DNA of 64,000 bases, taken from Saussurea involucrata. Its lineage: Eukaryota > Streptophyta > Magnoliopsida > Asterales > Asteraceae. The translations under genes and the position numbers were made by a program. The notes beneath the pieces were generated by a model that saw only the letters and a list, made by a program, of their open reading frames with translations, was not told the DNA's origin and ran no database searches. The stretch lies in assembly GCA_033807775.1 (NCBI GenBank), contig CM066314.1, forward strand, positions 98,496,929 through 98,560,928, in the 5' to 3' direction. Every line of letters begins with the position of its first letter. Position 1 is the stretch's first letter. Shown here one piece after another: positions 54,184 through 64,000 of the stretch.

Positions 54184-55518
54184 TGATAGGCGGGTTTACA
54201 CACTCCTTAACTAGCCGCAAGTGTACGGTGTCGTCTCAAGTAATACGTACGTAAGTACGAGTATCGAATCCACAGGAACTTGGTGTTAAGTACCGCAATG
54301 ACTGTAAAGACTATTAACTGAACGATTGGAAATTTAGAGATGGTTGGTTTTAACTAATTAATTGCAAGAAGACAAATCAAAAACAAGACAGTAAACAGCT
54401 TTGGACACTTCCGATAGAGAAAACAATTGAGGGTTGGAAATCCTTAAATTCTCACATACAGACATCGGACTCAAACAATTACCAGTTATTCTCTTATAAC
54501 GAACCCAATTTTGTAAAAGCCACCGTTGTTCTTTCTCAAGCACAACAGGTTTTATCTTAAAAAGCACAAGTTTATCTTTCGATCTCACTTATGACATTCA
54601 AAACACATTACGCACCAAAATTATGTTAAACGGTTAAGTGTTGTCTCTCGATCTCGACCTAACGGTTCAATTAAGGGCTGAGACTCACTCGGTATATCTC
54701 TATCACCGGTTTATCGTCTTAGGCATGCAATTCCTAATTCTAAGTAATAATTAATTATCCCGAACTTAATTACTAACAACGGATCAAATGTAAATTGGCC
54801 AAATTCACACAAGCATTAAACACAAAATTACATACTTCATTAATTGAAGAAAACTGATAAGAGTCATTCGTCATTCATCTATATGTTCAAATCTAATTCA
54901 TTCCAACCCCCAACATCTAAAGATTAGTTCATGATGTTGGGGGATTCAAACACAAAAGAAGAGAAAACAACTATGAATGAAAACATGGCAAAAGTGATCG
55001 TGGTGAATGGTGTGATGTACTGATGAATATAAAGACGAACTCCCTTCTTCCGGCTCGTATCCACTTCGCGTGTTGAACGTGGCTCCGATTGATCCTCTAA
55101 CGTGACTCCAAAAGGTGTAAAAAGTCTCCCAAAATCGCCCCCTAAACTGCTCTGGCCGTCGTGTGTGTCTTGCTTCTCGAAACCCTAGCTGCAGAATAAG
55201 TTTTATAAAACTGGGCGTCGGGGCCAGCGCCGGCGCGGATGGACTGGCGCCATGACTGGCGCCAACTTCTGTTTGGGTTTTTGGCGCGGATGGTGGCGCG
55301 GGTTGGCTGGCGCCAGCACTGGCGCCAGATTCTGTTTCGCGATTTCTCGATTTCTCTCGTTTTCAGCTCCGGAGCTCAACTTTGCTGCTTTTTTGGACAC
55401 AAATGCTTGTACCTATACTTTCTCAACAAAAACCCATGAAATACTCGTATTTCACTTGAAGACATGCGTAAACCACCTAGTTTGAGATTCAAAATAATGT
55501 CGAAAATCGACATTATCA
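54184..55518 (-). repeat. Element F 3' LTR (left)
   Basis: TGATAGGCGG to CGACATTATCA on the plus strand. Minus-strand TATAAAA is in the symmetric TTTTATAAAA at 55201-55210. A GC-rich block with four TGGCGCCA octamers lies at 55214-55345. Confidence 0.92.
55245..55327. promoter_or_regulatory. Two pairs of TGGCGCCA palindromes in U3 of the F LTR
   Basis: Octamers at 55245-55252, 55257-55264, 55308-55315 and 55320-55327: each pair is spaced 12 bp start to start. The 5' LTR has the same block 6,046 bp further on. The octamer begins with the seven bases TGGCGCC of the F primer-binding site. Confidence 0.6.
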
Positions 55519-56920
55519 ACAACCCCAAACCGAGCGTTGCTTGTCCTCAAGCAAAATAGCGAAAAAATAGAATAAAAGCACATATTAGAGAAACGTAATA
55601 ACTGCACATTCCCAATTGGTACCACGTGATGCACTGGTGATTTCCCATACCCGTGAATGCCTATCTCATTCTCACCTCATTCCTATTTCGTTTGATCTAT
55701 GACCTTCCATTGTAAGTTGAACTCGTGACTGCTTTGTTTCCATTAAGGTTGTTCTAGGTCCGGACATACTAAGGAAAACATTTCGCCTCGACCCTACCTC
55801 ACGGGATTCGCTCAATTCGCTCGAACCTAGGTTATCGCACATGTTGTCATGTCTAAAGAGTTTATGTACCAGAATACGCAATAATTACATGACAACTCTA
55901 TTGAAAGACGCACAAATGTTCAAAAAGTTGATCTCAGAAAGGAATCAAGCAGCAAGACATGGAATATTGGTAAAAGTATTCATAGACTCTAATTACGTTT
56001 TCCAGAAGATCATCCAGGTCTTTACACGGGTTGTAACGGTGTTAAGGTTAAGGCTAAGAGATGAAGGGTAAAATGGATCAAAATTTCTCGGTGTGTCAAT
56101 CATTGGTGATTCCTGAACTTCTTTACTTCACATTCGCTCACTTGGCCCTTTTCGTCACCACTGGAGTCTCTTTGACTCTCTTATTATGCAGCTACTGTTA
56201 TCTAACTAACTGTATTTATTTGTTTTTTTTTTAGTTGGGACTTCATTGGTCCCCTTTTCTATTTATTGGGTTACATTGACCCAATTCATTCTCATTGACT
56301 GGCCTGCACTATTTTCTTTTCCGCTCTATCTTTCATAGTTCATTACCGCTCAGATTGACACACTTTCGGATAAGGTTGGCTAAGGCTTTTGGCTCGGGTT
56401 TAAAGGTGGGTCTGAAATGAAAAAGGTGAGTGTATGGCTACAAAGGGGCTATGGTTACACAAAAATGGGTGAAAGGGTACGAAAGCTAAAAACAAGGTTA
56501 AACAAACACACAATGCCTGGAATCATCTCTTAAGGTCCACACGATATGGTCTACTACACCCTTACCTAATATTCCGATGGTCGTCTTTGCTACTCAATAC
56601 AATAATATAGCGAGATCAGTCTATATTCACAACAAGGATATCGAAAAAGTGTATATGATTTTCGTGTATGAATCCCTCGATATGAATAACGTCTTTTAGG
56701 CTCAAGTCTCACTATAGGGCGGTCTCCACTAATGTCCCTGGTCATGTCCTTTCCCAGTCCTTCCCTAATGGTCACGTCACTCTCACAAGATTCTTCCCAC
56801 AATGGTCGGTCTTGATCATTCAAAACAAAATTTTGGGCTAAAGTAATCTAAGCATGCAGAGGTGCGGGAAATCTACGTGCATAAACGTGGGCCCGATTGG
56901 GCAACCCCTAACCTTACCCA

Positions 56921-56938
56921 CACATTGTCCCCAATGTG
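56921..56938 (-). other. Hairpin 1 in the F 3' region
   Basis: Arms CACATTG and CAATGTG around a 4-nt loop. A hairpin of this kind (CATTGGGGACAATG on the sense strand) is common after the coding region of Athila/Tat elements. Confidence 0.6.
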
Positions 56939-57068
56939 CAAGTATCGGCGTAGGCGATACTAAGACAAGTATCGTTGTGTGGTTATTACAGGTATCAAAC
57001 AGGTAAGGCATAACATGACATGAAGAACAAAGAGCTAATCTAGCATTTTCAAAAACACGGGCAACCCC

Positions 57069-57091
57069 AAACCTCGGTGAAACCGAGGTTT
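57069..57091 (-). other. Hairpin 2 in the F 3' region
   Basis: Nine-base arms AAACCTCGG and CCGAGGTTT around TGAAA on the plus strand. Confidence 0.65.
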
Positions 57092-57140
57092 GCATAGGGA
57101 CAAAAGTGAGTGTGTAGATATTTAAAAAGTGAGGCACCCC

Positions 57141-57163
57141 AAACCTAAGTGAAACTTAGGTTT
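57141..57163 (-). other. Hairpin 3 in the F 3' region
   Basis: Arms AAACCTAAG and CTTAGGTTT around the same TGAAA loop, 72 bp from hairpin 2. The three inner base pairs differ from hairpin 2 on both sides, so pairing is kept. Confidence 0.65.
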
Positions 57164-57466
57164 GTTGCATCTCGTTCAGCTAATGGAACCAAAACATCAT
57201 ACACCACTCGTTAACATAATGAATTAGAACATACCTGTTTGCCCGGAGAGATTCTCTTGAAAGATCGGGACGCCCAGTTGGAAGATATCGGAGATGACGG
57301 AGAAGGGGATGCAAGAACAAAAACAAAAAGAAAAGGAAAGCAAAGAAAACAGTTTTTTTTTTTCAAAAAGACACACCAAATGCAGAAAAATAAAGAGAAT
57401 GCACACCTCGGTGGGTTGCCTCCCACCCAGCGCCGTATTTAAAGTCGTGGCACGACTGTGTGGCTC

Positions 57467-60019
57467 TCAGCTTGGTTCGGTATCCGCGGAATTGATTCGC
57501 CCACACTTGCGATTCTTCACGGATTCTTCCACCTCTTGCTTGCCATGACCAACTCCGTCTTTGTGCTTCCCACTCTCAAACATCTTGAATATCGCCTTTT
57601 CATCACCAACTCGTAAGGTCACCTCTCCTTCCTCCACATCTATCAGTGCTCGGCTCGTGGCTAAGAAAGATCTTCCCAGTATCAGCGGGACTTCTATATC
57701 TTCGTCGATGTCCATCACCACGAAATCCACCGGAAAGTAAAACTTTCCCACCTTGATGAGCACGTCCTCTACCACTCCATATGGGTACACTATGGATCGA
57801 TCCGCCAGCTTGAGCGTCATGTACGTCGGCTTCACTTCCCCCAATCCGAGCTTCCTGAAAATAGATAGAGGCATTAAGTTAATACTCGCCCCTAAATCAC
57901 ACAACACTTTATTAAAACGAATATCACCAATTTGAATAGGGATTGAAAAACTCCCTGGATCCTTAAGCTTCGGCGGAAGCTTGTTCTGGATGAATGCACT
58001 GCACTCTTCAGTAAGTGCAATGGTCGATTGGTGATTAACTGCCCTCTTCTTTGATAAGATCTCCTTCATGAACTTGAGGTATGTCGGCATTTGGGCGAGT
58101 GCCTCCGCGAAAGGAATATTGATGTGAAGCTTCTTGAATATGTCGAGGAACTTCTTGAATTGTTCCTCATCATTGTGTGCCTTCACTTGATTAGGGAATG
58201 GTAGTGGTGGTACAAACGGTTTGACTACCGGCCTTTTCTCTTCACTTTTCTTGTTCTCTTCAATCACAACCTCATCGGCTTCTAGCTCAGTCACTTCTAT
58301 GATCTCGACCTCTTTCTCTTTATGATCGGTTCCTTTTGATGTGGGCTCTAGTATTGGCTCTCCATTCAGCTCCTTGCCACTTCTAAGATAAATGGCATTA
58401 CACTCTTCTCTATTCTTCTTCTCGGGCTGGCTCGGAAACGTGCCTTGACTCCGAACAGCTAATGCCTCTGCCATCTGTCCCATTTGACCCTCAAGAATTC
58501 GGATCGATGCGGTGTTCTGTTCCGTTGCAGCTCTTATCGTTCCGACTGAACTTGACAGTGTACCAACAGAGGATGTCAACTCTCCAACCGCATTGTCCAT
58601 CTTTGACACAAACTTCATTAGCATCTCTTCCAATCCGGACTTTTTCTCCCCTCCTTGTGCTTCTTCTTGCCTCCTTTGATTGTAACCTGGAGGACGATAA
58701 ACGTTAGAAGATTGAGTAGAAGAGTTAGAAGTATTACCGTACTGATTTTGTTGTTGCTGAAACATGGGCTCTTTTTGTGCATTTTGAGGCTGGCTCCACG
58801 AGAAATTAGGATGACTTTTCCATCCCTCATTATAAGTATTTGAGAACGGGTCGTTCCTCGGCCGGTTATTGCGGTTTTGAAGGAATTGCACTTGCTCCGG
58901 CGGAGGAAGCTCTTGAGGTGAACCAAATGACTCTTGACAGCCCATATCCCCTTGGAGAGTTGGTTGAATTGTTGTCCCTTTCAGCCGATTTGTGATAGCT
59001 GCCAATTGTGCTTTAATAACTTTCAGTTCATCACTTTCTTGCACACTTGCCACCTTCCTAGTGGCTGACCGAGGAGTGGCATAACTATGTTCCGCAAGAT
59101 TCTCAATCAACTCATACGCGTCTTCATACGACATATTCATCAGTGCACCACCAGCAGCGGAAGTGAGGTCATTTTTATGATGTGGATGCAACCCTTGATA
59201 GAATGTTTGGATAACCATCCATTCTTGTAGACCATGATGAGGGCACTTCTTTAGCATACCCTTGTACCGTTCCCAGGCCTCATAAAAGGACTCTAGATCC
59301 CATTGGCCAAAATGAGTGATATCTGACAGCAATTGGGCTGTTCGCCCCGGTGGAAAGAATTTGTTTAAGAAAGCCATCACCATATCATTCCATGTACGAA
59401 TCTGCCCGTTTGGTAGACTCTCTTCCCATTCAGCTGCTCGACCCCTCAATGAAAACGGAAAGAGTCGGAGTTTGATCGAACCTGGGTCAACCCCATTCAC
59501 CTTAAAGGTGTTGCAAATCTTTTCAAAAGTTCTCAGATGGCTGTGCGGGTCTTCAGATGCTGCTCCTCCAAACATATTTGCTTGCACCAATTGGATGGTG
59601 CCAGTCTTGATTTCAAAATTGTTTGCTGCAATTGGAGGAACATAAGGTCCTCTCTGGACGGCTCCCATGTTCGGATTAGCAAAATTCCGCATAGGCACTC
59701 TCTGTCGTGGTGGTGGCGGATGATTCACATTGTTGTTAACACCATTGTTGTTGACATTGTTGTTACCAGGATTAGCAATATGGTTCTGGTTGTTGGGGTT
59801 GTTCGCATTTACGTTTGGAATTGATTCCCCGTTACCCATGGCGAGCCCTTCTCCCCAATCTTCCCCAGCATTGATGTTGTCATTGTTGTTGTTAACGTTG
59901 TTGAGACCCTCCATTTCTTGCTGACGTCTGAGTCTGGCTTGCCTCCTTAACCTCCTTGCAGTCCTTTCGATTTCAGGATCAAACTGTTCGAGTTCACCAG
60001 AGGAACTCCTTCTTAGCAT
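57467..60019 (-). CDS. Element F gag-protease
   Basis: 850 residues without a stop from ATG 60019. A basic N-terminus (ARRLRRQARLRRQ) is followed by an Asn-rich stretch (residues about 40-100), the Athila gag domain (about 150-320: ASEDPHSHLRTFEKICNTF, LFPFSLRGRAAEWEESLP, DLTSAAGGALMNMSYEDAYELIENLAEHSY), a Gln/Asn/Pro-rich part, a heptad-like segment around MLMKFVSKMDNAVGELTSSVG, and an aspartic protease with CDLGASINLMP near residue 707 and VPLILGRSFLATSRALIDVEEGEVTLRV. DLGA in place of DTGA is normal for this lineage. The frame ends soon after the protease, where reverse transcriptase would begin. Gag may serve in trans packaging. Confidence 0.9.
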   Translation of the reverse strand: MLRRSSSGELEQFDPEIERTARRLRRQARLRRQQEMEGLNNVNNNNDNINAGEDWGEGLAMGNGESIPNVNANNPNNQNHIANPGNNNVNNNGVNNNVNHPPPPRQRVPMRNFANPNMGAVQRGPYVPPIAANNFEIKTGTIQLVQANMFGGAASEDPHSHLRTFEKICNTFKVNGVDPGSIKLRLFPFSLRGRAAEWEESLPNGQIRTWNDMVMAFLNKFFPPGRTAQLLSDITHFGQWDLESFYEAWERYKGMLKKCPHHGLQEWMVIQTFYQGLHPHHKNDLTSAAGGALMNMSYEDAYELIENLAEHSYATPRSATRKVASVQESDELKVIKAQLAAITNRLKGTTIQPTLQGDMGCQESFGSPQELPPPEQVQFLQNRNNRPRNDPFSNTYNEGWKSHPNFSWSQPQNAQKEPMFQQQQNQYGNTSNSSTQSSNVYRPPGYNQRRQEEAQGGEKKSGLEEMLMKFVSKMDNAVGELTSSVGTLSSSVGTIRAATEQNTASIRILEGQMGQMAEALAVRSQGTFPSQPEKKNREECNAIYLRSGKELNGEPILEPTSKGTDHKEKEVEIIEVTELEADEVVIEENKKSEEKRPVVKPFVPPLPFPNQVKAHNDEEQFKKFLDIFKKLHINIPFAEALAQMPTYLKFMKEILSKKRAVNHQSTIALTEECSAFIQNKLPPKLKDPGSFSIPIQIGDIRFNKVLCDLGASINLMPLSIFRKLGLGEVKPTYMTLKLADRSIVYPYGVVEDVLIKVGKFYFPVDFVVMDIDEDIEVPLILGRSFLATSRALIDVEEGEVTLRVGDEKAIFKMFESGKHKDGVGHGKQEVEESVKNRKCGRINSADTEPS

Positions 60020-60229
60020 AAACTAGAAGCGATCTGCAGCAGAAGGTAAATCACCAATCAGAACTTGCAGTAATGAAGTAACAAGAACTTGGGTCAAAAT
60101 CTTGCATACGAAAAATGAAATAACATAAAAAATTGCAAAATTAAAAAAAAAAATGCTCAATGTAATAATCCCTACAGCTGGTAGTGATATCAACACAAAA
60201 CAAGTTCCCCGGCAACGGCGCCAAAAACT
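60020..60229 (-). promoter_or_regulatory. Element F leader and primer-binding site
   Basis: Minus-strand TGGCGCCGTTGCCGGGGAAC (plus 60204-60223) is complementary to Asp tRNA, the primer typical of Athila. Six bases separate it from the LTR. The other 185 bp of leader show nothing further. Confidence 0.85.
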
Positions 60230-61564
60230 TGATAGGCGGGTTTACACCCTCCTTAACTAGCCGCAAGTGTACGGTGTCGTCTCAAGTAATACGTACGTAA
60301 GTACGAGTATCGAATCCACAGGAACTTGGTGTTAAGTACCGCAATGACTGTAAAGACTATTAACTGAACGATTGGAAATTTAGAGATGGTTGGTTTTAAC
60401 TAATTAATTGCAAGAAGACAAATCAAAAACAAGACAGTAAACAGCTTTGGACACTTCCGATAGAGAAAACAGTTGAGGGTTGGAAATCCTTAAATTCTCA
60501 CATACAGACATCGGACTCAAACAATTACTAGTTATTCTCTTATAACGAACCCAATTTTGTAAAAGCCACCGTTGTTCTTTCTCAAGCACAACAGGTTTTA
60601 TCTTAAAAAGCACAAGTTTATCTTTCGATCTCACTTATGACATTCAAAACACAATACGCACCAAAATTATGTTAAACGGTTAAGTGTTGTCTCTCGATCT
60701 CGACCTAACGGTTCAATTAAGGGCTGAGACTCACTCGGTATATCTCTATCACCGGTTTATCGTCTTAGGCATGCAATTCCTAATTCTAAGTAATAATTAA
60801 TTCTCTCGAACTTAATTACTAACAACGGATCAAATGTAAATTGGCCAAATTCACACAAGCATTAAACACAAAGTTACATACTTCATTAATTGAAGAAAAC
60901 TGATAAGAGTCATTCGTCATTCATCTATATGTTCAAATCTAATTCATTCCAACCCCCAACATCTAAAGATTAGTTCATGATGTTGGGGGATTCAAACACA
61001 AAAGAAGAGAAAACAACTATGAATGAAAACATGGCAAAAGTGATCGTGGTGAATGGTGTGATGTACTGATGAATATAAAGACGAACTCCCTTCTTCCGGC
61101 TCGTATCCACTTCGCGTGTTGAACGTGGCTCCGATTGATCCTCTAACGTGACTCCAAAAGGTGTAAAAAGTCTCCCAAAATCGCCCCCTAAACTGCTCTG
61201 TCCGTCGTGTGTGTCTTGCTTCTCGAAACCCTAGCTGCAGAATAAGTTTTATAAAACTGGGCGTCGGGGCCAGCGCCGGCGCGGATGGACTGGCGCCATG
61301 ACTGGCGCCAACTTCTGTTTGGGTTTTTGGCGCGGATGGTGGCGCGGGTTGGCTGGCGCCAGCACTGGCGCCAGATTCTGTTTCGCGATTTCTCGATTTC
61401 TCTCGTTTTCAGCTCCGGAGCTCAACTTTGCTGCTTTTTTGGACACAAATGCTTGTACCTATACTTTCTCAACAAAAACCCATGAAATACTCGTATTTCA
61501 CTTGAAGACATGCGTAAACCACCTAGTTTGAGATTCAAAATAATGTCGAAAATCGACATTATCA
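60230..61564 (-). repeat. Element F 5' LTR (right)
   Basis: 1,335 bp, same length as the left copy; differences seen include single bases near 60248, 60471, 60529 and 61201. It carries the same GC-rich TGGCGCCA block at about 61291-61373. Confidence 0.92.
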
Positions 61565-61569
61565 GTGTC

Positions 61570-62253
61570 ATAATATACATCGGTGGGATCCTCAAAGTTG
61601 GAGGATCATCTCATAACTTCACTCCTAAGAAGACTCTCACCTACCATGTTCATGACATGTCGGTGGGATCTTCAAATAGGAGGATCCTACCTTTTGTCCA
61701 TGCTAAAAGGTTTTCTCTTCAAAGATAGAATGTCAGGGTATGGAAGAAAAAGGTTCATTTGTCCTTTTTCCCATTCTTAGATATTGTATCCATCAAACCT
61801 TTCTAGTATTGTAGGAAATGACACATCAACTTTTGAGAGCCAAACCCATTCTATAAATGACAAAGTGACAAATGTCCTATGCTACACACACTCTTGGCAC
61901 TATATAAAGATGAAGACCTCTTCATGCAGAACATCTCTTGAATCTCTTGAAAGACTTGAAGATTACTCTGTGCTCAAGATATTCTACTCCTTTCTCTCTT
62001 TGAACTTTATAGCTTTCAATCTATGTGTTTTAGAAGTTATTTAGTTTTCAGTATTACTTTGTGAAGATTGTTAGATCTAATTGTTCTATGTGTTCTTTCC
62101 GCAACAATCTAATTGTTCTATGTGTTCTATGTGTAATTCTTGTTGAAAGATTTTCAGTAATAGAATTAAATTAAAGTGGAAATATTGTGTATTGTATTCA
62201 ACCCCCCTTCTACAATACCTGTTCCTGTTCTTTTAAGCCATATGGGACTAACA
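61570..62253 (+). repeat. Element E 3' LTR, second part
   Basis: Continues 53835-54183 after F. TATATAAAGA is at 61901-61910; six C at 62202-62207; it ends CTAACA, followed by the TSD GGGAG (62254-62258). Confidence 0.88.
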
Positions 62254-64000
62254 GGGAGGTCATCTTCTGAGGAAGTGAGTATTTATACGTGTTCAACTCC
62301 AGTCTGTGGTTTGGGTGAGGGTAGGTTCTCCTGGTGAGTAGTTTCTACAGAGGTGGGTATTTCCTCTGTGGTCTGTGTCTGTTGTTGATCTTCAGTGGTT
62401 GATGGTACTTGGGTAAGTGGTTCGGCGTTGAGTGGTGGTGGAGATGGTATACCTCTGTTTTCTCTTCCCCTTGTCTCCCCCTTAGAATGACCTGATGGTC
62501 CCCCTGGATCATCATCAGAGTCATCCTGTCCTCTGGTAGATGTAACTTCTGCTCGGCATGACGTAGGTGGCTTCTTGGGTTGGCTTGCCACTGTGGCGGT
62601 CATCTTCGCACAGAGGTCGTCATAGATGCCTAGCAGATAAGCAACCTCTGCTTCTGAATTAAACCTTAGCTTTCTCATACTCGCCTGAAAGTCTTTCACG
62701 TAGTTAGCATTGGCTGTGGTGAAAGCCTTGATGAATTCTGTCATCTCATTAAGAATCCCCTGACCAAGTTCTGTGATCTGAGCTCTGGTCATATAGTCAG
62801 AGGGCTTCATGGCCTGAGTCTCTCTGGTCGTATGCTCCTGAATTTGCTCTAGGGCCTTTTTAAGGTCTTCTGGTGTAAGGCTCGTAAAAGTAGGAGTTTG
62901 TTCTTTCTTCATCTGCTATGTGAGCTCTTTGACAGAGGCCTGAAATGCAGAGGTAGATGTTTTTTTCAAATGCAGAGGCGGCATCAGTGGTAGAGGTTGT
63001 TGCAGTTTGTTTCATCTGAGCGCTGGCTGATTGCACCTTTGTTGACAGGTTGTCAACTTTGGTGGTCAGATTTGTAAGTGCCCTTGAGGTAGCTTGTGCA
63101 AAAGTGTCGAAGGAGCTTTTCAACTCCTTCAACGAATTGGTCATAGAGGTGACAAGGGTTTGGATCTCACCCCTTGTGACATACAAACCATGTGTAACCT
63201 CTGCCCATAGTGAGTCTCTGTTCCTGAGACGCCTTCTTTCACTCCTGTTTTTATGATGAGAGTGGGAGGACTTCCCTCTAATCCTCGAGCAGAGGCCCTT
63301 TGAGCCTCAGACTCTATAGAGGTTCTGGCATAGACCTGAGGCTGATCCACTCCAGAGGTGGGGACAACAGTATCTCTGTGTTTACTTGAGGACTTGTCTA
63401 GAGTCCCTTCGTCTCTGTGCACTCTAGGCTCCTCTGAATAGCCGATTGGGCTTGTGTGTGTGCCTGTGGCCGAGGAAACGAATTCCTCTACAGGGATTTC
63501 AGATGTGATATAGGGCAATTGATCATGAACTAGAGGTGAGTCCTTTGGAGAGGACTCCCTCGGAATGGCTTCCCCAGATACTAATGGCACAGAGGTGGAA
63601 AGAGGTTCCTCTGTCCGGTTTGCTTGGGTTGAGATCGAGCTGTGCGGCTCTTTTTCAATGACTCCTTCTGCCACTAGACTGGCGGAGTCAAAAATGTGGG
63701 TTGCACTGGGAGGGGGTTAAGGTTGTGTGCCTCTTCGCTCTGCGATATCTTTTAAGGCTTTCTCCTCTGTCATACACCCTAAGATAGGAGTTTCTAGCCT
63801 AGATTGTATGTCTACCCAAGTATCATCTGTCTCTACCATCTCCTCTGTGTTCTGTAGTTCTGGATCGTAGCTTGGAGGAGAGGCGAGCATGTCTGATGGC
63901 ATCCTACCAGAGGGAGTATCTGCTTGAATTTCCGTGGGTGTTCTGTCGCTCACCTCTATATCAGAGTCAACTTCTGTCACAGAAAAATCCATTAAGGCGG
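62254..64000 (-). mobile_element. Element G: right-hand segment
   Basis: The part of G upstream (minus strand) of the E insertion. It is all 3' ORF sequence, dense in CAGAGG/CCTCTG, and runs off the right edge towards pol and gag of G. Confidence 0.8.
62259..63992 (-). pseudogene. Element G 3' ORF, N-terminal and middle part
   Basis: Frame-broken pieces from 63992 (DFSVTEVDSDIEVSDRTPTEIQ) through a Ser/Thr/Pro/Glu-rich region (63674-63141), a coiled-coil-like stretch (TNSLKELKSSFDTFAQATSRALTNLTTKVDNLSTKV), a helical segment (ITELGQGILNEMTEFIKAFTTANANYVKDFQASMRKLRFNSEAEVAYLLGIYDDL) and a polar tail ending at TAA 62283. Beyond that stop the frame continues into SEDDLP and across E to 8543. Overall order (polar, coiled coil, acidic, C-terminal domain) matches the B 3' ORF. 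Function is unknown. Confidence 0.65.

Larger units (their letters stand above)
55519..57466 (-). other. Element F 3' non-coding region with polypurine tract
   Basis: About 1.95 kb on the minus-strand 3' side of gag-protease, where pol would be expected. The sequence next to the LTR (plus ACAACCCCAAACC, minus GGTTTGGGGTTGT) is the polypurine tract, preceded on the minus strand by CTTGAGGACAAGCAA, typical of Athila/Tat elements. Three hairpins lie at 56921-57163. I see no credible ORF. Confidence 0.75.
54184..61564 (-). mobile_element. Element F: Ty3/gypsy Athila-type, gag-protease only
   Basis: Inserted in the E 3' LTR with perfect TSD GTGTC (54179-54183 and 61565-61569). LTRs are 1,335 bp each and differ at about eight sites. 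An Asp tRNA primer site and an Athila-like gag and protease are present; reverse transcriptase, RNase H and integrase are absent. A non-autonomous element that needs proteins from a relative. Confidence 0.92.
8549..62253 (+). mobile_element. Element E: Ty1/copia, gag-only deletion derivative
   Basis: Plus-strand element inserted in the G 3' ORF with perfect TSD GGGAG (8544-8548 and 62254-62258). It belongs to the family of D. Only a decayed gag lies between the LTRs; pol is deleted. The 5' LTR is split by B (9215-51582) and the 3' LTR by F (54184-61564). Without its insertions it would be about 3.9 kb. Confidence 0.88.

Noticed and set aside
55239..55485. Trp/Ala-rich ORFs in the F LTR
   Set aside because: They arise from the GC-rich TGGCGCC block and recur in both LTRs; no sign of coding constraint.
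57211..57442. Small ORFs on both strands in the F 3' region
   Set aside because: Low-complexity, short, overlapping on both strands and without family features; the T run at 57351-57363 explains the hydrophobic or Phe/Lys-rich translation.
1..64000. Host genes, tRNA or rRNA
   Set aside because: All ORFs of note are assigned to retroelements, and tRNA-like matches are only the short primer-binding sites.

Overview
The window looks like nuclear plant DNA made entirely of LTR retrotransposons nested inside one another; I found no host gene, tRNA, rRNA or CRISPR array. A eudicot is indicated by initiator-Met and Asp tRNA primer-binding sites, plant Tekay/Del chromovirus and Athila proteins, and Sirevirus-type copia elements with a large extra ORF after pol. 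The 3' ORF architecture of element C resembles copia elements I associate with Asteraceae, but that assignment is an inference.

Nesting, read from paired LTRs and target-site duplications (TSDs): A (copia, minus; gag broken at 2185) holds D (copia, plus; LTR from 2186). D pol is broken at 6251 by G (copia, minus; 3' LTR 6252-6959, running off the right edge). G is split at 8548/62254 by E (copia, plus; TSD GGGAG). The 5' LTR of E is split by B (copia, minus, 9215-51582; TSD CAAGT) and its 3' LTR by F (Athila-type, minus, 54184-61564; TSD GTGTC). B pol is split by H (Tekay/Del-type gypsy, plus, 20680-45373; TSD ACTTT/GCTTT), and the 5' LTR of H is split by C (copia, minus, 21277-34751; TSD AAATT). 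The order A > D > G > E > B > H > C gives seven levels. LTR divergence counted by eye (E about 3%, B about 1.5%, H about 1.2%, C and F about 0.6%) falls in the same order.

Coding content: A, D, G, E and B are broken by stops, frameshifts and deletions. C has an intact gag, a pol with frameshifts and a 3' ORF split by one shift and one stop. H has gag-pol interrupted by one in-frame stop, plus an extra ORF before gag that ends in a membrane segment. F carries only gag and protease between nearly identical LTRs. B is a three-LTR tandem composite whose two 3' ORF copies both contain what looks like a 158-nt intron.

Most unusual points: (1) each copia family with a 3' ORF (B, C, G) carries its own short CAG-core motif, often palindromic, scattered through LTRs and coding regions; (2) the 3' ORFs of these families share a recurring uncharacterised domain; (3) the intron in the B 3' ORF; (4) the pre-gag membrane ORF of H; (5) several deletion junctions filled with short copies of neighbouring sequence; (6) two hairpins in F with compensating stem changes.
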